Shown piece after piece: positions 24,681 to 33,280 of a stretch of 64,000 bases of DNA. The notes beneath the pieces are model-generated. The model was not told where the DNA came from. It made no database searches and worked only from the letters and a program-made list of their open reading frames with translations. Each line of letters starts with the position of its first letter. Position 1 is the first letter of the stretch. This stretch comes from Streptomyces cyaneochromogenes (GTDB lineage Bacteria > Actinomycetota > Actinomycetes > Streptomycetales > Streptomycetaceae), in the NCBI RefSeq assembly GCF_003963535.1, contig NZ_CP034539.1:3534001-3598000 (forward strand), given 5' to 3'. The translations under genes were made by a program, and so were the position numbers.

Positions 24681-25762
24681 TGGTTCCACACCCACCGCAC
24701 GTCCATGTTCGAACATGCAGCGGCATCCTGTCTTGCAGCACTCCGCACTTCGAGCACAGCCTGGAGGAGGGAAACCAGCGGTCGACGGCGATCACTTCGC
24801 GGCCGTACCACTCGGCCTTGTACTCCAGCATGCTGCGGAACTCGCTCCAGGCCGCGTCGGAGATGGCACGGGCAAGCTTCCGGTTCTTCATCAGGTTTCG
24901 AACAGTCAAATCCTCGATCACGATCGTTTGGTTGTCACGGACGAGTCGAGTTGTGATCTTGTGGAGATGGTCACGCCTCCGGTCGGCAATGCGGGCGTGG
25001 ATACGGGCGACCTTGCGGCGCGCCTTGGCCCGGTTGGCACCATCACCTTTGACCTTGCGGGACAACTCCTTTTGCGCCTTCCCGAGGCGCGCGCGGTCCT
25101 TTCGCTCATGCCGGGGGTTGGTGATCTTTTCCCCGGTCGAGAAGGTCAGCAATCGGTCCAACCCTGCATCGATCCCAACCGCCGTTTCCGCGCCGGGAAG
25201 CGGCCTGACATCGGGGTCCTCGACGAGAAGGGATACAAACCAGCGTCCGGCCGCATCCTGGGAAACGGTCACCGTCGACGGCTGCGCACCCTCGGGAAGC
25301 GGCCGAGACCACACAATCTCCAGCGGCTCCGCCATCTTGGCCAGCGTCAACTCGCCAAGCCGGAAACGGAACGCGCTCGCGGTGTATTCGGCGGACTTCC
25401 GCGACTTCTTACGCGACTTGAAGCGCGGGTACTTGGCACGCTTCGAGAAGAAGTTCGTGAACGCGGTCTGCAGATGCCTCAGCGCCTGCTGGAGTGGGAC
25501 AGAGGAAACCTCGTTGAGGTAGGCCAGTTCCCCGGTCTTCTTCCACGCGGTCAGCATCGCCGATGTGGCGTTGTAGTTAATTCGTTCCCGCCGCAGCATC
25601 CACGCCTCCGTGCGAGCCGCCAGCGCCATGTTGAAGACCTTCCGCACGCATCCGAACGTGCGCGACAGCTCTGCTGCCTGGGCATCAGTCGGATAGAAGC
25701 GGTACTTGAACGCTCTCTTCGCATGCACGACCTTTACAACTCACAAGATAGTGCTTCGACTT
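24502..25762 (-). mobile_element. IS605/IS1341-type TnpB-only insertion element
   Basis: The element carries only tnpB (no TnpA) and reads opposite to the host operon. On the minus strand the right end finishes ...GGAAGTCAA, with a subterminal CCCTC/GAGGG hairpin in the adjoining 20 bases. The left end abuts TTTAC. TTAC on the left and TCAA on the right are the cleavage tetranucleotides of the IS608 group. Removing 24502-25762 joins CTGCG to GTAAAGG and restores a TAA stop for the upstream ATPase and a short gap to the dehydrogenase. Boundaries are inferred from these signals. Confidence 0.75.
24535..25728 (-). CDS. tnpB: TnpB, RNA-guided nuclease of an IS605-family element
   Basis: 397 aa. 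TnpB proteins are OMEGA nucleases, ancestors of Cas12, that cut DNA next to a target motif with a guide RNA from the element's end. All three RuvC acids are present: Asp187 (VGIDAGLDRLL), Glu272 (VIEDLTVRNLM) and Asp354 (HDRDENAANNL). The zinc ribbon has CSKCG (325-328) and CGGCG (344-347). The N-terminus RAFKYRFYPTDAQAAELSRTFGCVRKVFN is the usual OrfB helix-turn-helix. Start is GTG 25728. It appears intact and probably active. Codon use is G/C-rich but slightly less so than its neighbours. Confidence 0.92.
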   Translation of the reverse strand: MHAKRAFKYRFYPTDAQAAELSRTFGCVRKVFNMALAARTEAWMLRRERINYNATSAMLTAWKKTGELAYLNEVSSVPLQQALRHLQTAFTNFFSKRAKYPRFKSRKKSRKSAEYTASAFRFRLGELTLAKMAEPLEIVWSRPLPEGAQPSTVTVSQDAAGRWFVSLLVEDPDVRPLPGAETAVGIDAGLDRLLTFSTGEKITNPRHERKDRARLGKAQKELSRKVKGDGANRAKARRKVARIHARIADRRRDHLHKITTRLVRDNQTIVIEDLTVRNLMKNRKLARAISDAAWSEFRSMLEYKAEWYGREVIAVDRWFPSSRLCSKCGVLQDRMPLHVRTWTCGGCGTNHDRDENAANNLLAAGLAVSACGAGVRPQRSTPGGRSAMKQEALRREL

Positions 25763-25797
25763 GTAAAGGGACTGCCAGACTTCGGAAAGGGCAGCGA

Positions 25798-26823
25798 ATG
25801 ACCGAACAAGTAAAAATTGTGGCCGCCGGTGACCACTTCGTCCTGCCGTCGATGATCACGCGGGCGGTGGAGCACGAGTCGGAGCGGGCGACCGTGAAGG
25901 AGCTGAAGCTCGGCTGGCCACTGGAGCCCTTCGGCCCCGTGGCCGAGGTGACGGAGGCGAGCGACGCCGAGGACGAGCTGATCGAGGCGCTCGCGGGTGC
26001 CCAGGTGCTGGTCACGCAGATGGGCCCGGTGACGGAACGCGTCCTCGACGCCTGCCCCGAGCTGCGGCTGGTGGTCGTGTGCCGGGGCGGCCCGGTGAAC
26101 GTCAACCTGGACGCGGCCAAGCGGCACGACGTCCGTGTCTGTTACGCGCCCGGCCGCAACGCCGCCGCCACCGCCGAGTTCACCGTCGGCCTCATGCTGG
26201 CGGCCCTGCGCCGCATCCCGCAGGCCCACGACCTCCTCGCCCGGCAGGGCAGTTGGGCGGGGGCGACCTACTACACCTACGAGCACAGCGGCCTGGAGCT
26301 GGAGGACCTGCCGGTCGGGCTGGTCGGGTACGGGGCCGTGGGCAGCAGGGTCGCGCGGGTGCTGTGCGCGTTCGGCGCGCGGGTCATGGTCCACGACCCG
26401 TACGTCCACGGCGAGATCCACGGCCTGCGGGTCGCCTCCCTGGACGAACTCCTGCGCCGCTCCCAGGTGATCACCCTCCACGCCCGCCTCACCGCCGAGA
26501 CCCGAGGCCTGATCGGCGCCCGCGAACTGGCCCTGCTGCCGCAGGGCGCGGTGGTCGTGAACGCGGCGCGGGGGCCTTTGCTGGACGAGGACGCGCTGTG
26601 CGACGCGCTGGAGAGCGGACATGTGTCATCGGCGGCCCTGGACACCTACGCGCAGGAACCCCTCCCCCCGGACTCCCGCCTGCACGCCTTGGCCGACCGC
26701 GTCGTACTGACTCCGCATCTGGGCGGGGCGAGCCGCGCGGTGGCGGAGAAGGCGGCGGCGATCGCAGCGGCGGAGGTGGGCCGCTGGGCTCGCGGGGAAC
26801 AGCTCGCGCATTGTCTGACCTGA
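25798..26823 (+). CDS. D-isomer-specific 2-hydroxyacid dehydrogenase
   Basis: 341 aa. Oxidises or reduces a 2-hydroxyacid with NAD(P). The nucleotide-binding site is VGLVGYGAVGSRVARVL; the catalytic Arg lies in VVCRGGPVNVNLD, Glu in PLLDEDALCDALE-like context, and His in VVLTPHLGGASRA. It resembles the YoaD/SerA-like branch often paired with FGGY kinases. ATG 25798 has GGAAAGGG upstream. The gene is cut off from the transporter genes by the TnpB element; before that insertion it stood about 30 bases after the second ATPase. It likely acts on an acid derived from the imported polyol. Confidence 0.88.
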   Translation: MTEQVKIVAAGDHFVLPSMITRAVEHESERATVKELKLGWPLEPFGPVAEVTEASDAEDELIEALAGAQVLVTQMGPVTERVLDACPELRLVVVCRGGPVNVNLDAAKRHDVRVCYAPGRNAAATAEFTVGLMLAALRRIPQAHDLLARQGSWAGATYYTYEHSGLELEDLPVGLVGYGAVGSRVARVLCAFGARVMVHDPYVHGEIHGLRVASLDELLRRSQVITLHARLTAETRGLIGARELALLPQGAVVVNAARGPLLDEDALCDALESGHVSSAALDTYAQEPLPPDSRLHALADRVVLTPHLGGASRAVAEKAAAIAAAEVGRWARGEQLAHCLT

Positions 26824-26889
26824 GCGCGATGGCCAGGTGAGGGGCCGGGTGAGGGGCCGGGTGAGTGCCCACCAACCTCACTGGTCCGA

Positions 26890-26989
26890 CGACACCGGCC
26901 GCGAGAGAGCCGGAGGGGCGCGCCGGTGTCGAGAGGGCGAACGCGCGGAGGCGCGAAGCGCTGAGCACGATCGCCCTCTCGACACCGGC
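26890..26989 (+). promoter_or_regulatory. Alternative hairpins: three copies of one pairing arm
   Basis: Arm 2 (26922-26940) and arm 3 (26971-26989) form a perfect 19-bp stem. Arm 1 (26890-26899, CGACACCGGC) repeats the last 10 bases of arm 3 and can instead pair with the first 10 of arm 2. Stems 1:2 and 2:3 therefore exclude each other. The layout resembles an attenuator or RNA switch ahead of the second FGGY kinase. There is no T-run after stem 2:3. Confidence 0.5.
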
Positions 26990-27006
26990 ATAGAGCGCCC
27001 CGGAGG

Positions 27007-27068
27007 CGACCGAGCCAAATATTCGGCACGCCAACTGCAGAAGGCACGGCACAGCCGACCGAGCCAAA
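27007..27068. repeat. 13-bp direct repeat before the second kinase
   Basis: CGACCGAGCCAAA occurs at 27007-27019 and again at 27056-27068, ending where the kinase ribosome site begins. It could be an operator pair or a small duplication. Confidence 0.45.
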
Positions 27069-27081
27069 GAGGTGGGTGGGA

Positions 27082-28506
27082 ATGTACGTCGGTATCGATG
27101 TAGGCACGTCCACGGTGAAGGCGGCCGCGTTCGACGCCGAGGGCCGCGAACTGGCCGTCGCGTCCCGCCCGGTGGACCTCGCCCTGCACGGCGGGTTCGT
27201 CGAGCAGGACATGGACGAGCTGTATGGCGCAGTCGTCGCCGTACTGGAAGAAGTGACCTCCCGCGCCCCGGACCCGATCGAGCTCGCCGGCCTGACCGGC
27301 CAGGGCGACGGCGTATGGCTGGTCGACGCCGAGGGCCGCCCCGTGCGCCCCGCCGCCTCCTGGATGGACGGACGGGCGCACGAGCTGGTCGACCGCTGGC
27401 TGGCGGACGGCACGTTCGAGGCGGTGTTCCGGCGGACGGGGAGCGCGATGTTCCCGGGGTGTCCGGGCCCGCTGCTGGCGTGGCTGGACAGCCACGAGCC
27501 GAAGGCGCTCGACGCCGCGACCGCGGCCCTGTACTGCAAGGACATGGTGTTCCAGCGGCTGACGGGGACCGGCCCGACAACCGACGTGTCGGACGCGTCG
27601 ATGCCCTTCCTGGACCCTCGTACCCGCACGTACGACAACGGGGTCGTCGAGCTGCTCGGGCTGGCCCGCCGGCGCGGCCTCCTCGCCCCGGTCAGCGACC
27701 CGGTCGCGACGGCGCACACGCTCGGCGAAGGGCTCCCGGCCGGGACCCGGATCGCGAACGGGCCGTACGACCTGCCGGCCTGTGCGCTGGGCGCGGGCGT
27801 GACGTCTCCCGGCGACGGTCTGCTCATCGTCGGCACCTGCCTGGCCAGCCTCGTCGCCACCACCGACCTGGACCTGGCCGGTGAGCCGGCCGGTCTGTAC
27901 ATCAACACGGACCGGCCGGGGCACTGGCTGCGCGCGATGCCCGCGATGGTCGGTACGGCGGCGCTGGACTGGGTGCTGTCGACGACCGGCGTCCGGCACG
28001 AGGAGGTCGACGGGCTGCTGGCCGAGACGCCGCCCGGCGCGAACGGAGTACGCGTGCTCCCGTACTTCGCGCCTTCCGGCGAGCGCGCGCCCTTCGTCGA
28101 GCCACGGCTGCGCGCCGAACTGACCGGCGTCTCCCTGGAGTCGACCCGCGCCGATCTGGTCCGGGCGACCTGCGAGGGCATCGGTTACGCGGCCCGGCAC
28201 TGCCTGCAGGCGGCGGGGCTCACCGGGACGCTGGCCGTGTGCGGCGGCGGTACCCGCAGCCCGGCCTGGATGCGGCTGCTCGCCGATGTGCTCGGGCGGC
28301 CGCTGCGGGTCGTCGAGGGCGAGGTGGGCGCGCGGGGCGCGGTGCTGGCGGCGGCCGAGCGGTACGGGGTGACGTTGGACGCGGAGGCGTGGACGCGGCC
28401 GACGGCGGTGGTCGAGCCGGACGCGGGGAGGGCGGCGTACTACACGGAGGGGTATGAGGAACACCTGGCCCGCCTGGCGGAGGCACGCGGCCGGGCACGC
28501 GCGTGA
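27082..28506 (+). CDS. FGGY-family polyol/ketosugar kinase (second of two)
   Basis: 474 aa. Opens YVGIDVGTSTVKAAAFDAEG and has GLTGQGDGVWLVD in the substrate domain and TLAVCGGGTRSPAWMRLLADVLG in the ATP domain. The GQGDG block recalls erythritol-type and L-xylulose-type kinases more than xylulokinase. ATG 27082 follows an AGAGGTGGG region; two in-frame-looking GTGs upstream are less likely. It lies downstream of the alternative hairpins and overlaps the phosphodiesterase gene's upstream region. Having two FGGY kinases suggests the imported molecule, or its oxidised product, is phosphorylated by a different enzyme than the first. Confidence 0.88.
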   Translation: MYVGIDVGTSTVKAAAFDAEGRELAVASRPVDLALHGGFVEQDMDELYGAVVAVLEEVTSRAPDPIELAGLTGQGDGVWLVDAEGRPVRPAASWMDGRAHELVDRWLADGTFEAVFRRTGSAMFPGCPGPLLAWLDSHEPKALDAATAALYCKDMVFQRLTGTGPTTDVSDASMPFLDPRTRTYDNGVVELLGLARRRGLLAPVSDPVATAHTLGEGLPAGTRIANGPYDLPACALGAGVTSPGDGLLIVGTCLASLVATTDLDLAGEPAGLYINTDRPGHWLRAMPAMVGTAALDWVLSTTGVRHEEVDGLLAETPPGANGVRVLPYFAPSGERAPFVEPRLRAELTGVSLESTRADLVRATCEGIGYAARHCLQAAGLTGTLAVCGGGTRSPAWMRLLADVLGRPLRVVEGEVGARGAVLAAAERYGVTLDAEAWTRPTAVVEPDAGRAAYYTEGYEEHLARLAEARGRARA

Positions 28507-28532
28507 ACATCCTTACAACGGAGGGCAGTTGC

Positions 28533-29603
28533 ATGCACCCGAGACGTAGATCCCTGCTGCTCGCGGCCGCCGGCACCACGGCGGCCGCCGCCGTGCCCAC
28601 ATCCGCGGCGGCGGCCGCGACCGCCGAATCCCACCCGCCGGGCCGCCCGCTCGTCATCGGCCATCGCGGCGCGGCCGGCTGGCGCCCGGAGCACACGGCG
28701 TCCTCGTACACGTATGCCGTGCAGACCGGCGCCGACTGGATAGAGCCGGACCTGGTGCCGACGAAGGACCATGTGCTGGTCGTCCGGCACGAGAACGAGA
28801 TCTCGCAGACGACGGATGTGGCGTCGCACCCGGAGTTCGCGGACCGGCGTACGACGAAGACGGTGGACGGGCGGTCGGTGACCGGCTGGTTCACCGAGGA
28901 CTTCACGCTGGCGGAGCTGAAGTCGCTGCGGGCGGTGGAGCGGCTGCCGCTGGTCCGCAACCGCAACACGGTGTTCGACGGCCGGGATCAGGTCCTCACC
29001 TTCCAGGAGGTCGTCGACCTGGCGCGCGGGCTGTCGAAGGCGTACGGCCGGACCGTCGCCGTCTTCCCGGAGACCAAGCATCCGACGTACTTCCGCTCGA
29101 TCGGCCTGCCGCTGGAGCCGAAGCTGGCGTCCACGATCCGCCGCAACCGGCTCGGCCGGCGCGAGTGCGTGGTGCAGTCCTTCGAGCCGACGAGCCTGCG
29201 GCGGATCGCGGCCGAGGGGCTGGGTGTGCCGCTGTGGCAGGCGTTGGGGACGACGGGTGGGCCGTACGACCTGGTCTCGTCCGGTGATCCGACGACGTAC
29301 AAGGACATGATGACCCCGGCGGGACTGGCGCGGATCGCCGCGTACGCGGACTGGATCGGGCCGGACAAGTCCTCGCTCATCGGTACGTCCGTCCTCGCGG
29401 ACGCCCATTCGGCGGGGCTGCGGGTGGGGCCGTACACCTTCCGGGCGGAGAACCAGTTCCTGCCCGCGGACCTGCGGCGCGGCAGCGGAGCCAACGATTT
29501 CGGGGACGCGTTCGCACAGTACGCGCTGTACTACGGGATGGGGGTCGACGCGGTGGTGACCGACTTCCCGGATCTGGCGGTGCTGGCGAGGAGGGGTTCG
29601 TGA
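28533..29603 (+). CDS. Secreted glycerophosphodiester phosphodiesterase
   Basis: 356 aa. Hydrolyses glycerophosphodiesters to glycerol 3-phosphate and an alcohol. Catalytic block VIGHRGAAGWRPEHTASSY, metal ligands WIEPDLV and the second His in VVRHENEISQ. A Tat-type signal (MHPRRRSLLLAAAGTTAAAA) exports it. ATG 28533 has GGAGGG 7 bases upstream. It sits right after the second kinase gene and may release a polyol-phosphate outside the cell for the importer; alternatively it just scavenges phosphate from teichoic acids or lipids. Confidence 0.9.
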   Translation: MHPRRRSLLLAAAGTTAAAAVPTSAAAAATAESHPPGRPLVIGHRGAAGWRPEHTASSYTYAVQTGADWIEPDLVPTKDHVLVVRHENEISQTTDVASHPEFADRRTTKTVDGRSVTGWFTEDFTLAELKSLRAVERLPLVRNRNTVFDGRDQVLTFQEVVDLARGLSKAYGRTVAVFPETKHPTYFRSIGLPLEPKLASTIRRNRLGRRECVVQSFEPTSLRRIAAEGLGVPLWQALGTTGGPYDLVSSGDPTTYKDMMTPAGLARIAAYADWIGPDKSSLIGTSVLADAHSAGLRVGPYTFRAENQFLPADLRRGSGANDFGDAFAQYALYYGMGVDAVVTDFPDLAVLARRGS

Positions 29604-29824
29604 TCCGCAGGTGGTGCCCGACATGCCGCGGCTGGCAGGACTTCCGGCAGCTCAACCCCGACGAGAAGGCCGCCGTGCGGGAGGAGAAGGGGCCCCGCCA
29701 TTTCGTGGGCAACCTCTGGCGCTGCACCGCGCGGGGCTGCCTCTTCTACCAGACTCATCTGCACGCACGGGGCGGCGGCATCCTTCCCGAGAAGTTCCGG
29801 GAAGAGGCCGCCGCCTCGGAGTGA
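29600..29824 (+). CDS. Small zinc-ribbon protein, unknown function
   Basis: 74 aa, GTG start overlapping the phosphodiesterase stop by four bases (GTGA). Two metal-binding pairs are visible: CPTC near residue 6 and CTARGC near residue 42, plus aromatic residues. No family recognised. Translational coupling argues it is real. Confidence 0.6.
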   Translation: MIRRWCPTCRGWQDFRQLNPDEKAAVREEKGPRHFVGNLWRCTARGCLFYQTHLHARGGGILPEKFREEAAASE

Positions 29825-29827
29825 GGC

Positions 29828-30472
29828 CTACAGGTTGCTGAAGTCAGGGCCCTTGGTGCGGGTGCGCTTGATCTCGTAGAAGCCCGGCACGGAGGCCACG
29901 GCGAGGGTGCCGTCCCACAGCCGCGCGGCGTCCTCGCCCTTGGGGGCCGGGGTGACGACCGGGCCGAAGAACGCGATCTGCTCGCCGTCGGCGCCGGGGA
30001 CGGCGATGACCGGGGTGCCGACCTCCTGGCCGACCTTGTCGATGCCCTCCTTGTGGGAGGCGCGCAGCTCGGCGTCGAACTCGAAGTCCTCCTGGTCGGC
30101 GTAGTCGATCAGGTCGGCGGGCAGGCCGGCGTCGGCCAGCGCGCCGGCGATGGCCTCGATCGTCGGGCCCTCGCCGTTGTTGTGGAAGCGGGTGCCGAGC
30201 GCGGTGTAGAGCGGGCCGAGGACGTCGGCGCCGTGCTTCTGCCAGGCCGCGGTCACCACGCGCACCGGCTTCCACGCGTGCGTGGCGAGCATCTCCCGGT
30301 ACTGCTCGGGCAGTTCGTCCACCTTGTCCTCGTTCAGCACGGCCAGGCTCATGATGTGCCAGCGGACCTCGATGTCACGGACCTTCTCCACTTCCAGCAC
30401 CCAGCGGGAGGTCATCCAGGCCCAGGGGCACAGCGGGTCGAACCAGAAGTCGACGGGGGTCTTCTCCGACAT
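29828..30472 (-). CDS. DsbA-family oxidoreductase (mycothiol-dependent nitroreductase type)
   Basis: 214 aa thioredoxin-fold protein of the Rv2466c-like group, which in actinomycetes works with mycothiol. The active site reads DPLCPWAW, so the second Cys of CPWC is Ala and only one catalytic Cys remains. A monothiol mechanism would be expected. A cis-Pro loop GTPVIAVPG is present. Start ATG 30472 with GAGGAGAG just upstream. Its stop is 4 bases from that of the convergent small zinc-ribbon gene. It is divergent from the aminopeptidase gene. Confidence 0.85.
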   Translation of the reverse strand: MSEKTPVDFWFDPLCPWAWMTSRWVLEVEKVRDIEVRWHIMSLAVLNEDKVDELPEQYREMLATHAWKPVRVVTAAWQKHGADVLGPLYTALGTRFHNNGEGPTIEAIAGALADAGLPADLIDYADQEDFEFDAELRASHKEGIDKVGQEVGTPVIAVPGADGEQIAFFGPVVTPAPKGEDAARLWDGTLAVASVPGFYEIKRTRTKGPDFSNL

Positions 30473-30632
30473 GTCTCTCCTCATGAGGCAGGCGTGCGTG
30501 TGTCCGCGCAAACGTCTGGGGAACACCGCCCCTCGCCCCGCCATTCCCCGGTGCCCTGCGACAGGAGCGCATGGCAGGATCGGGGCTGTCCGCATGTCCG
30601 CATACTGAACACCACCCCAGGGAGTGCCACCC

Positions 30633-33218
30633 GTGCCCGGTGAGAATCTGTCCCGTGACGAGGCCCGGGAGCGGGCCGCCCTGCTGTCCGTCGACGGGTA
30701 CGACGTGTCCCTCGACGTGCGTTCCGCCGTCGGCGCATCGGACCCGGAAGGCGGGGAGCCGCGCACCTTCCGTTCGGTCACCACGATCCGCTTCCGCTGC
30801 GCCGAGCCCGGCGTCACCAGCTTCGCGGACCTGATCGCGCCGAGCGTGACGGCCGTCTCCCTCAACGGCAGGGACCTGGACCCGAGCGAGGTCTTCGACG
30901 GCTCGCGGATCACCCTGGAGGACCTGGCCGCCGACAACGAGCTCGTCGTCGACGCCCAGTGCGCCTACTCCCGCACCGGCGAGGGCCTGCACCGCTTCGT
31001 CGACCCGGAGGACGGCGAGGTCTACCTCTACACGCAGTACGAGCCGGCCGACTCCCGCCGGGTCTTCGCGAACTTCGAGCAGCCGGACCTCAAGGCCCCG
31101 TTCCGCTTCGAGGTGCGGGCGCCCGAGGAGTGGACGGTGTGGAGCAACGGGGCCGGTGAACGCGTCGACGGGATGTGGCGGTTCGCCGAGACGAAGCCGA
31201 TCTCGACGTACATCACGTGTGTCGTGGCGGGCCCGTACCACTACGTGACCGATTCCTACGAGCGGGTCTTCGCGGACGGCACCCGCCTGGAGATCCCCCT
31301 GGGCGCGATGTGCCGCAAGGGCCTCGCCCCGTACTTCGACGCCGACGACGTCTTCCTGGTCACCAAGCAGGGCCTGGACTTCTTCCACGACCACTTCGAC
31401 TACCCGTACCCGTTCGGGAAGTACGACCAGGCGTTCGTGCCCGAGTACAACCTCGGCGCGATGGAGAACCCGGGGATGGTGACCTTCCGGGAGGAGTACA
31501 TCTTCCGCGGCAAGGTGACGCAGACGTCGTACGAGGGCCGGGCCAACGTCATCCTGCACGAGATGGCGCACATGTGGTTCGGCGACCTGGTCACCATGGT
31601 GTGGTGGGACGACCTGTGGCTGAAGGAGTCCTTCGCGGACTTCATGGGCACGTTCGGAGCCGTCGGCGCGACCCGCTTCAAGGACGCCTGGATCACCTTC
31701 GCCAACCGCCGCAAGGCGTGGGCGTACCGGGCCGACCAGCTGCCCTCCACGCACCCGATCACGGCGGACATCCGGGACCTGCAGGACGCGAAGCTGAACT
31801 TCGACGGCATCACGTACGCCAAGGGTGCCTCCGTCCTGAAGCAGCTCGTGGCGTACGTCGGCCAGGAGGCGTTCCTGGAGGGCGCGCGGCGCTACTTCAA
31901 GCGGCACGCGTACGGCAACACGCGCCTGGGTGACCTGCTGTCGGTGCTGGAGGAGACCAGCGGCCGGGACATGGGCGCCTGGGCGCGGTCCTGGCTGCAG
32001 ACGGCGGGCGTGAACTCGCTGACCCCGCAGGTGCTGCTGGACGCCGAGGGCCGGGTGAGCGAGCTGGCGGTGCTGCAGGAGGCCGCCGAGTCGCACCCGG
32101 AGCTGCGCCCGCACCGGGTGGCGGTGGGCCTGTACCGGCGGGGTGCGGACGGGGCGTTGGAGCGGTACACGCGGGCCGAGGTGGACGTCGACGGTCCGCG
32201 GACGGTCGTGGCGGAGCTGGCGGGCGCGGAGGCGCCGGAGCTGGTGCTGGTCAACGACGACGACCTGACGTACTGCAAGACGCGGTTCGACGAGACGTCG
32301 CTGGCGACGCTGCGTGCCGCTCTCGGTGACATGACCGACCCGCTGGCCCGTGCCCTGTGCTGGTCGGCGCTGTGGAACATGACGCGGGACGCGCTGCTGC
32401 CGGCGCGGGACTTCGTGGACCTGGTGCTGCGGTTCGCGAACCGGGAGTCCGACATCGGTGTGCTGCAGATGCTGCACGCGTGGGCCGAGTCGGCGGTGAC
32501 GCACTACGTGGCGCCGGACTGGCGGGAGCAGGGTGTCCGGCTGCTCACCCAGGGCGCCTCGGAGCAGCTGTACGCCGCCGAGGCGGGCAGCGAGCACCAG
32601 CTCGCGTGGGCCCGGTTCTTCGCGCGCGTGACCGATGAGCCGGGCTTCGAGCTGCTGACGTCTCTGCTGGACGGCACGGTGACCCTCCCGGGTCTCGCGG
32701 TCGACCAGGAGCTGCGCTGGGCGTTCCTGGACACCCTGGCGGCACACAACGTCGTCGGCGAGAAGGAGCTGTCCGCCGAACTGGCCCGGGACGACACGGC
32801 GTCCGGCAAGCGCCACCAGGTGCGCTGCCTCGCCGCGCGGCCGTCGGCGGCGGTGAAGGCGCAGGCGTGGGCGCAGGTCGTGGAGTCGGACGCGCTGTCC
32901 AACGCCCTGGTCGAGGCGACCATCGCGGGCTTCAGCCAGTCCTCGCAGCGGGAGCTGCTCGCGCCGTACGCCGAGAAGTACTTCGCGGCCATCGAGCGGG
33001 TGTGGGAGGAGCGGTCGATCCAGATCGGCATGGACGTGGTCCGGGGCCTGTTCCCCTCGCTCCAGCAGTCGCAGGCCACGCTGGATGCGACGGACGCGTG
33101 GCTGGCGGCCCATGAGGACGCGGCTCCGGCGCTGCGGCGGCTGGTGCTGGAGGCGCGGGACGATCTGGCGCGGGGGCTGCGGGGGCAGGCGTGCGACGCG
33201 GAGGCGTCAACCGCATAA
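30633..33218 (+). CDS. pepN: M1-family aminopeptidase N (first of two)
   Basis: 861 aa, a zinc aminopeptidase that removes N-terminal residues from peptides in the cytoplasm. The exopeptidase motif is GAMEN (LGAMENPG) and the zinc site is HEMAH-18-E (ILHEMAHMWFGDLVTM ... KESFAD). GTG 30633 is placed by AGGGAG 8 bases upstream. It is about 60% alike by eye to the aminopeptidase at 48653. The two share the opening (M)PGxNLxRxEAxxRAxLL, so they are paralogues. A terminator follows. Confidence 0.93.
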   Translation: MPGENLSRDEARERAALLSVDGYDVSLDVRSAVGASDPEGGEPRTFRSVTTIRFRCAEPGVTSFADLIAPSVTAVSLNGRDLDPSEVFDGSRITLEDLAADNELVVDAQCAYSRTGEGLHRFVDPEDGEVYLYTQYEPADSRRVFANFEQPDLKAPFRFEVRAPEEWTVWSNGAGERVDGMWRFAETKPISTYITCVVAGPYHYVTDSYERVFADGTRLEIPLGAMCRKGLAPYFDADDVFLVTKQGLDFFHDHFDYPYPFGKYDQAFVPEYNLGAMENPGMVTFREEYIFRGKVTQTSYEGRANVILHEMAHMWFGDLVTMVWWDDLWLKESFADFMGTFGAVGATRFKDAWITFANRRKAWAYRADQLPSTHPITADIRDLQDAKLNFDGITYAKGASVLKQLVAYVGQEAFLEGARRYFKRHAYGNTRLGDLLSVLEETSGRDMGAWARSWLQTAGVNSLTPQVLLDAEGRVSELAVLQEAAESHPELRPHRVAVGLYRRGADGALERYTRAEVDVDGPRTVVAELAGAEAPELVLVNDDDLTYCKTRFDETSLATLRAALGDMTDPLARALCWSALWNMTRDALLPARDFVDLVLRFANRESDIGVLQMLHAWAESAVTHYVAPDWREQGVRLLTQGASEQLYAAEAGSEHQLAWARFFARVTDEPGFELLTSLLDGTVTLPGLAVDQELRWAFLDTLAAHNVVGEKELSAELARDDTASGKRHQVRCLAARPSAAVKAQAWAQVVESDALSNALVEATIAGFSQSSQRELLAPYAEKYFAAIERVWEERSIQIGMDVVRGLFPSLQQSQATLDATDAWLAAHEDAAPALRRLVLEARDDLARGLRGQACDAEASTA

Positions 33219-33280
33219 GACCTTTGGCCAACGGTCAGGGCACTCCGTGACCGTTACGGAATTCAGGCAATAGCAGCCGT

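Noticed and set aside
25731..25769. CCTTTACAA/TTGTAAAGG inverted repeat as a terminal inverted repeat of the TnpB element
   Set aside because: IS605-type elements lack terminal inverted repeats; part of the right arm is target flank, so the match is more likely left-end pairing or chance.
26824..26880. GAGGGGCCGGGT tandem repeats after the dehydrogenase as a CRISPR-like array
   Set aside because: Only two to three 12-bp units with no spacers.
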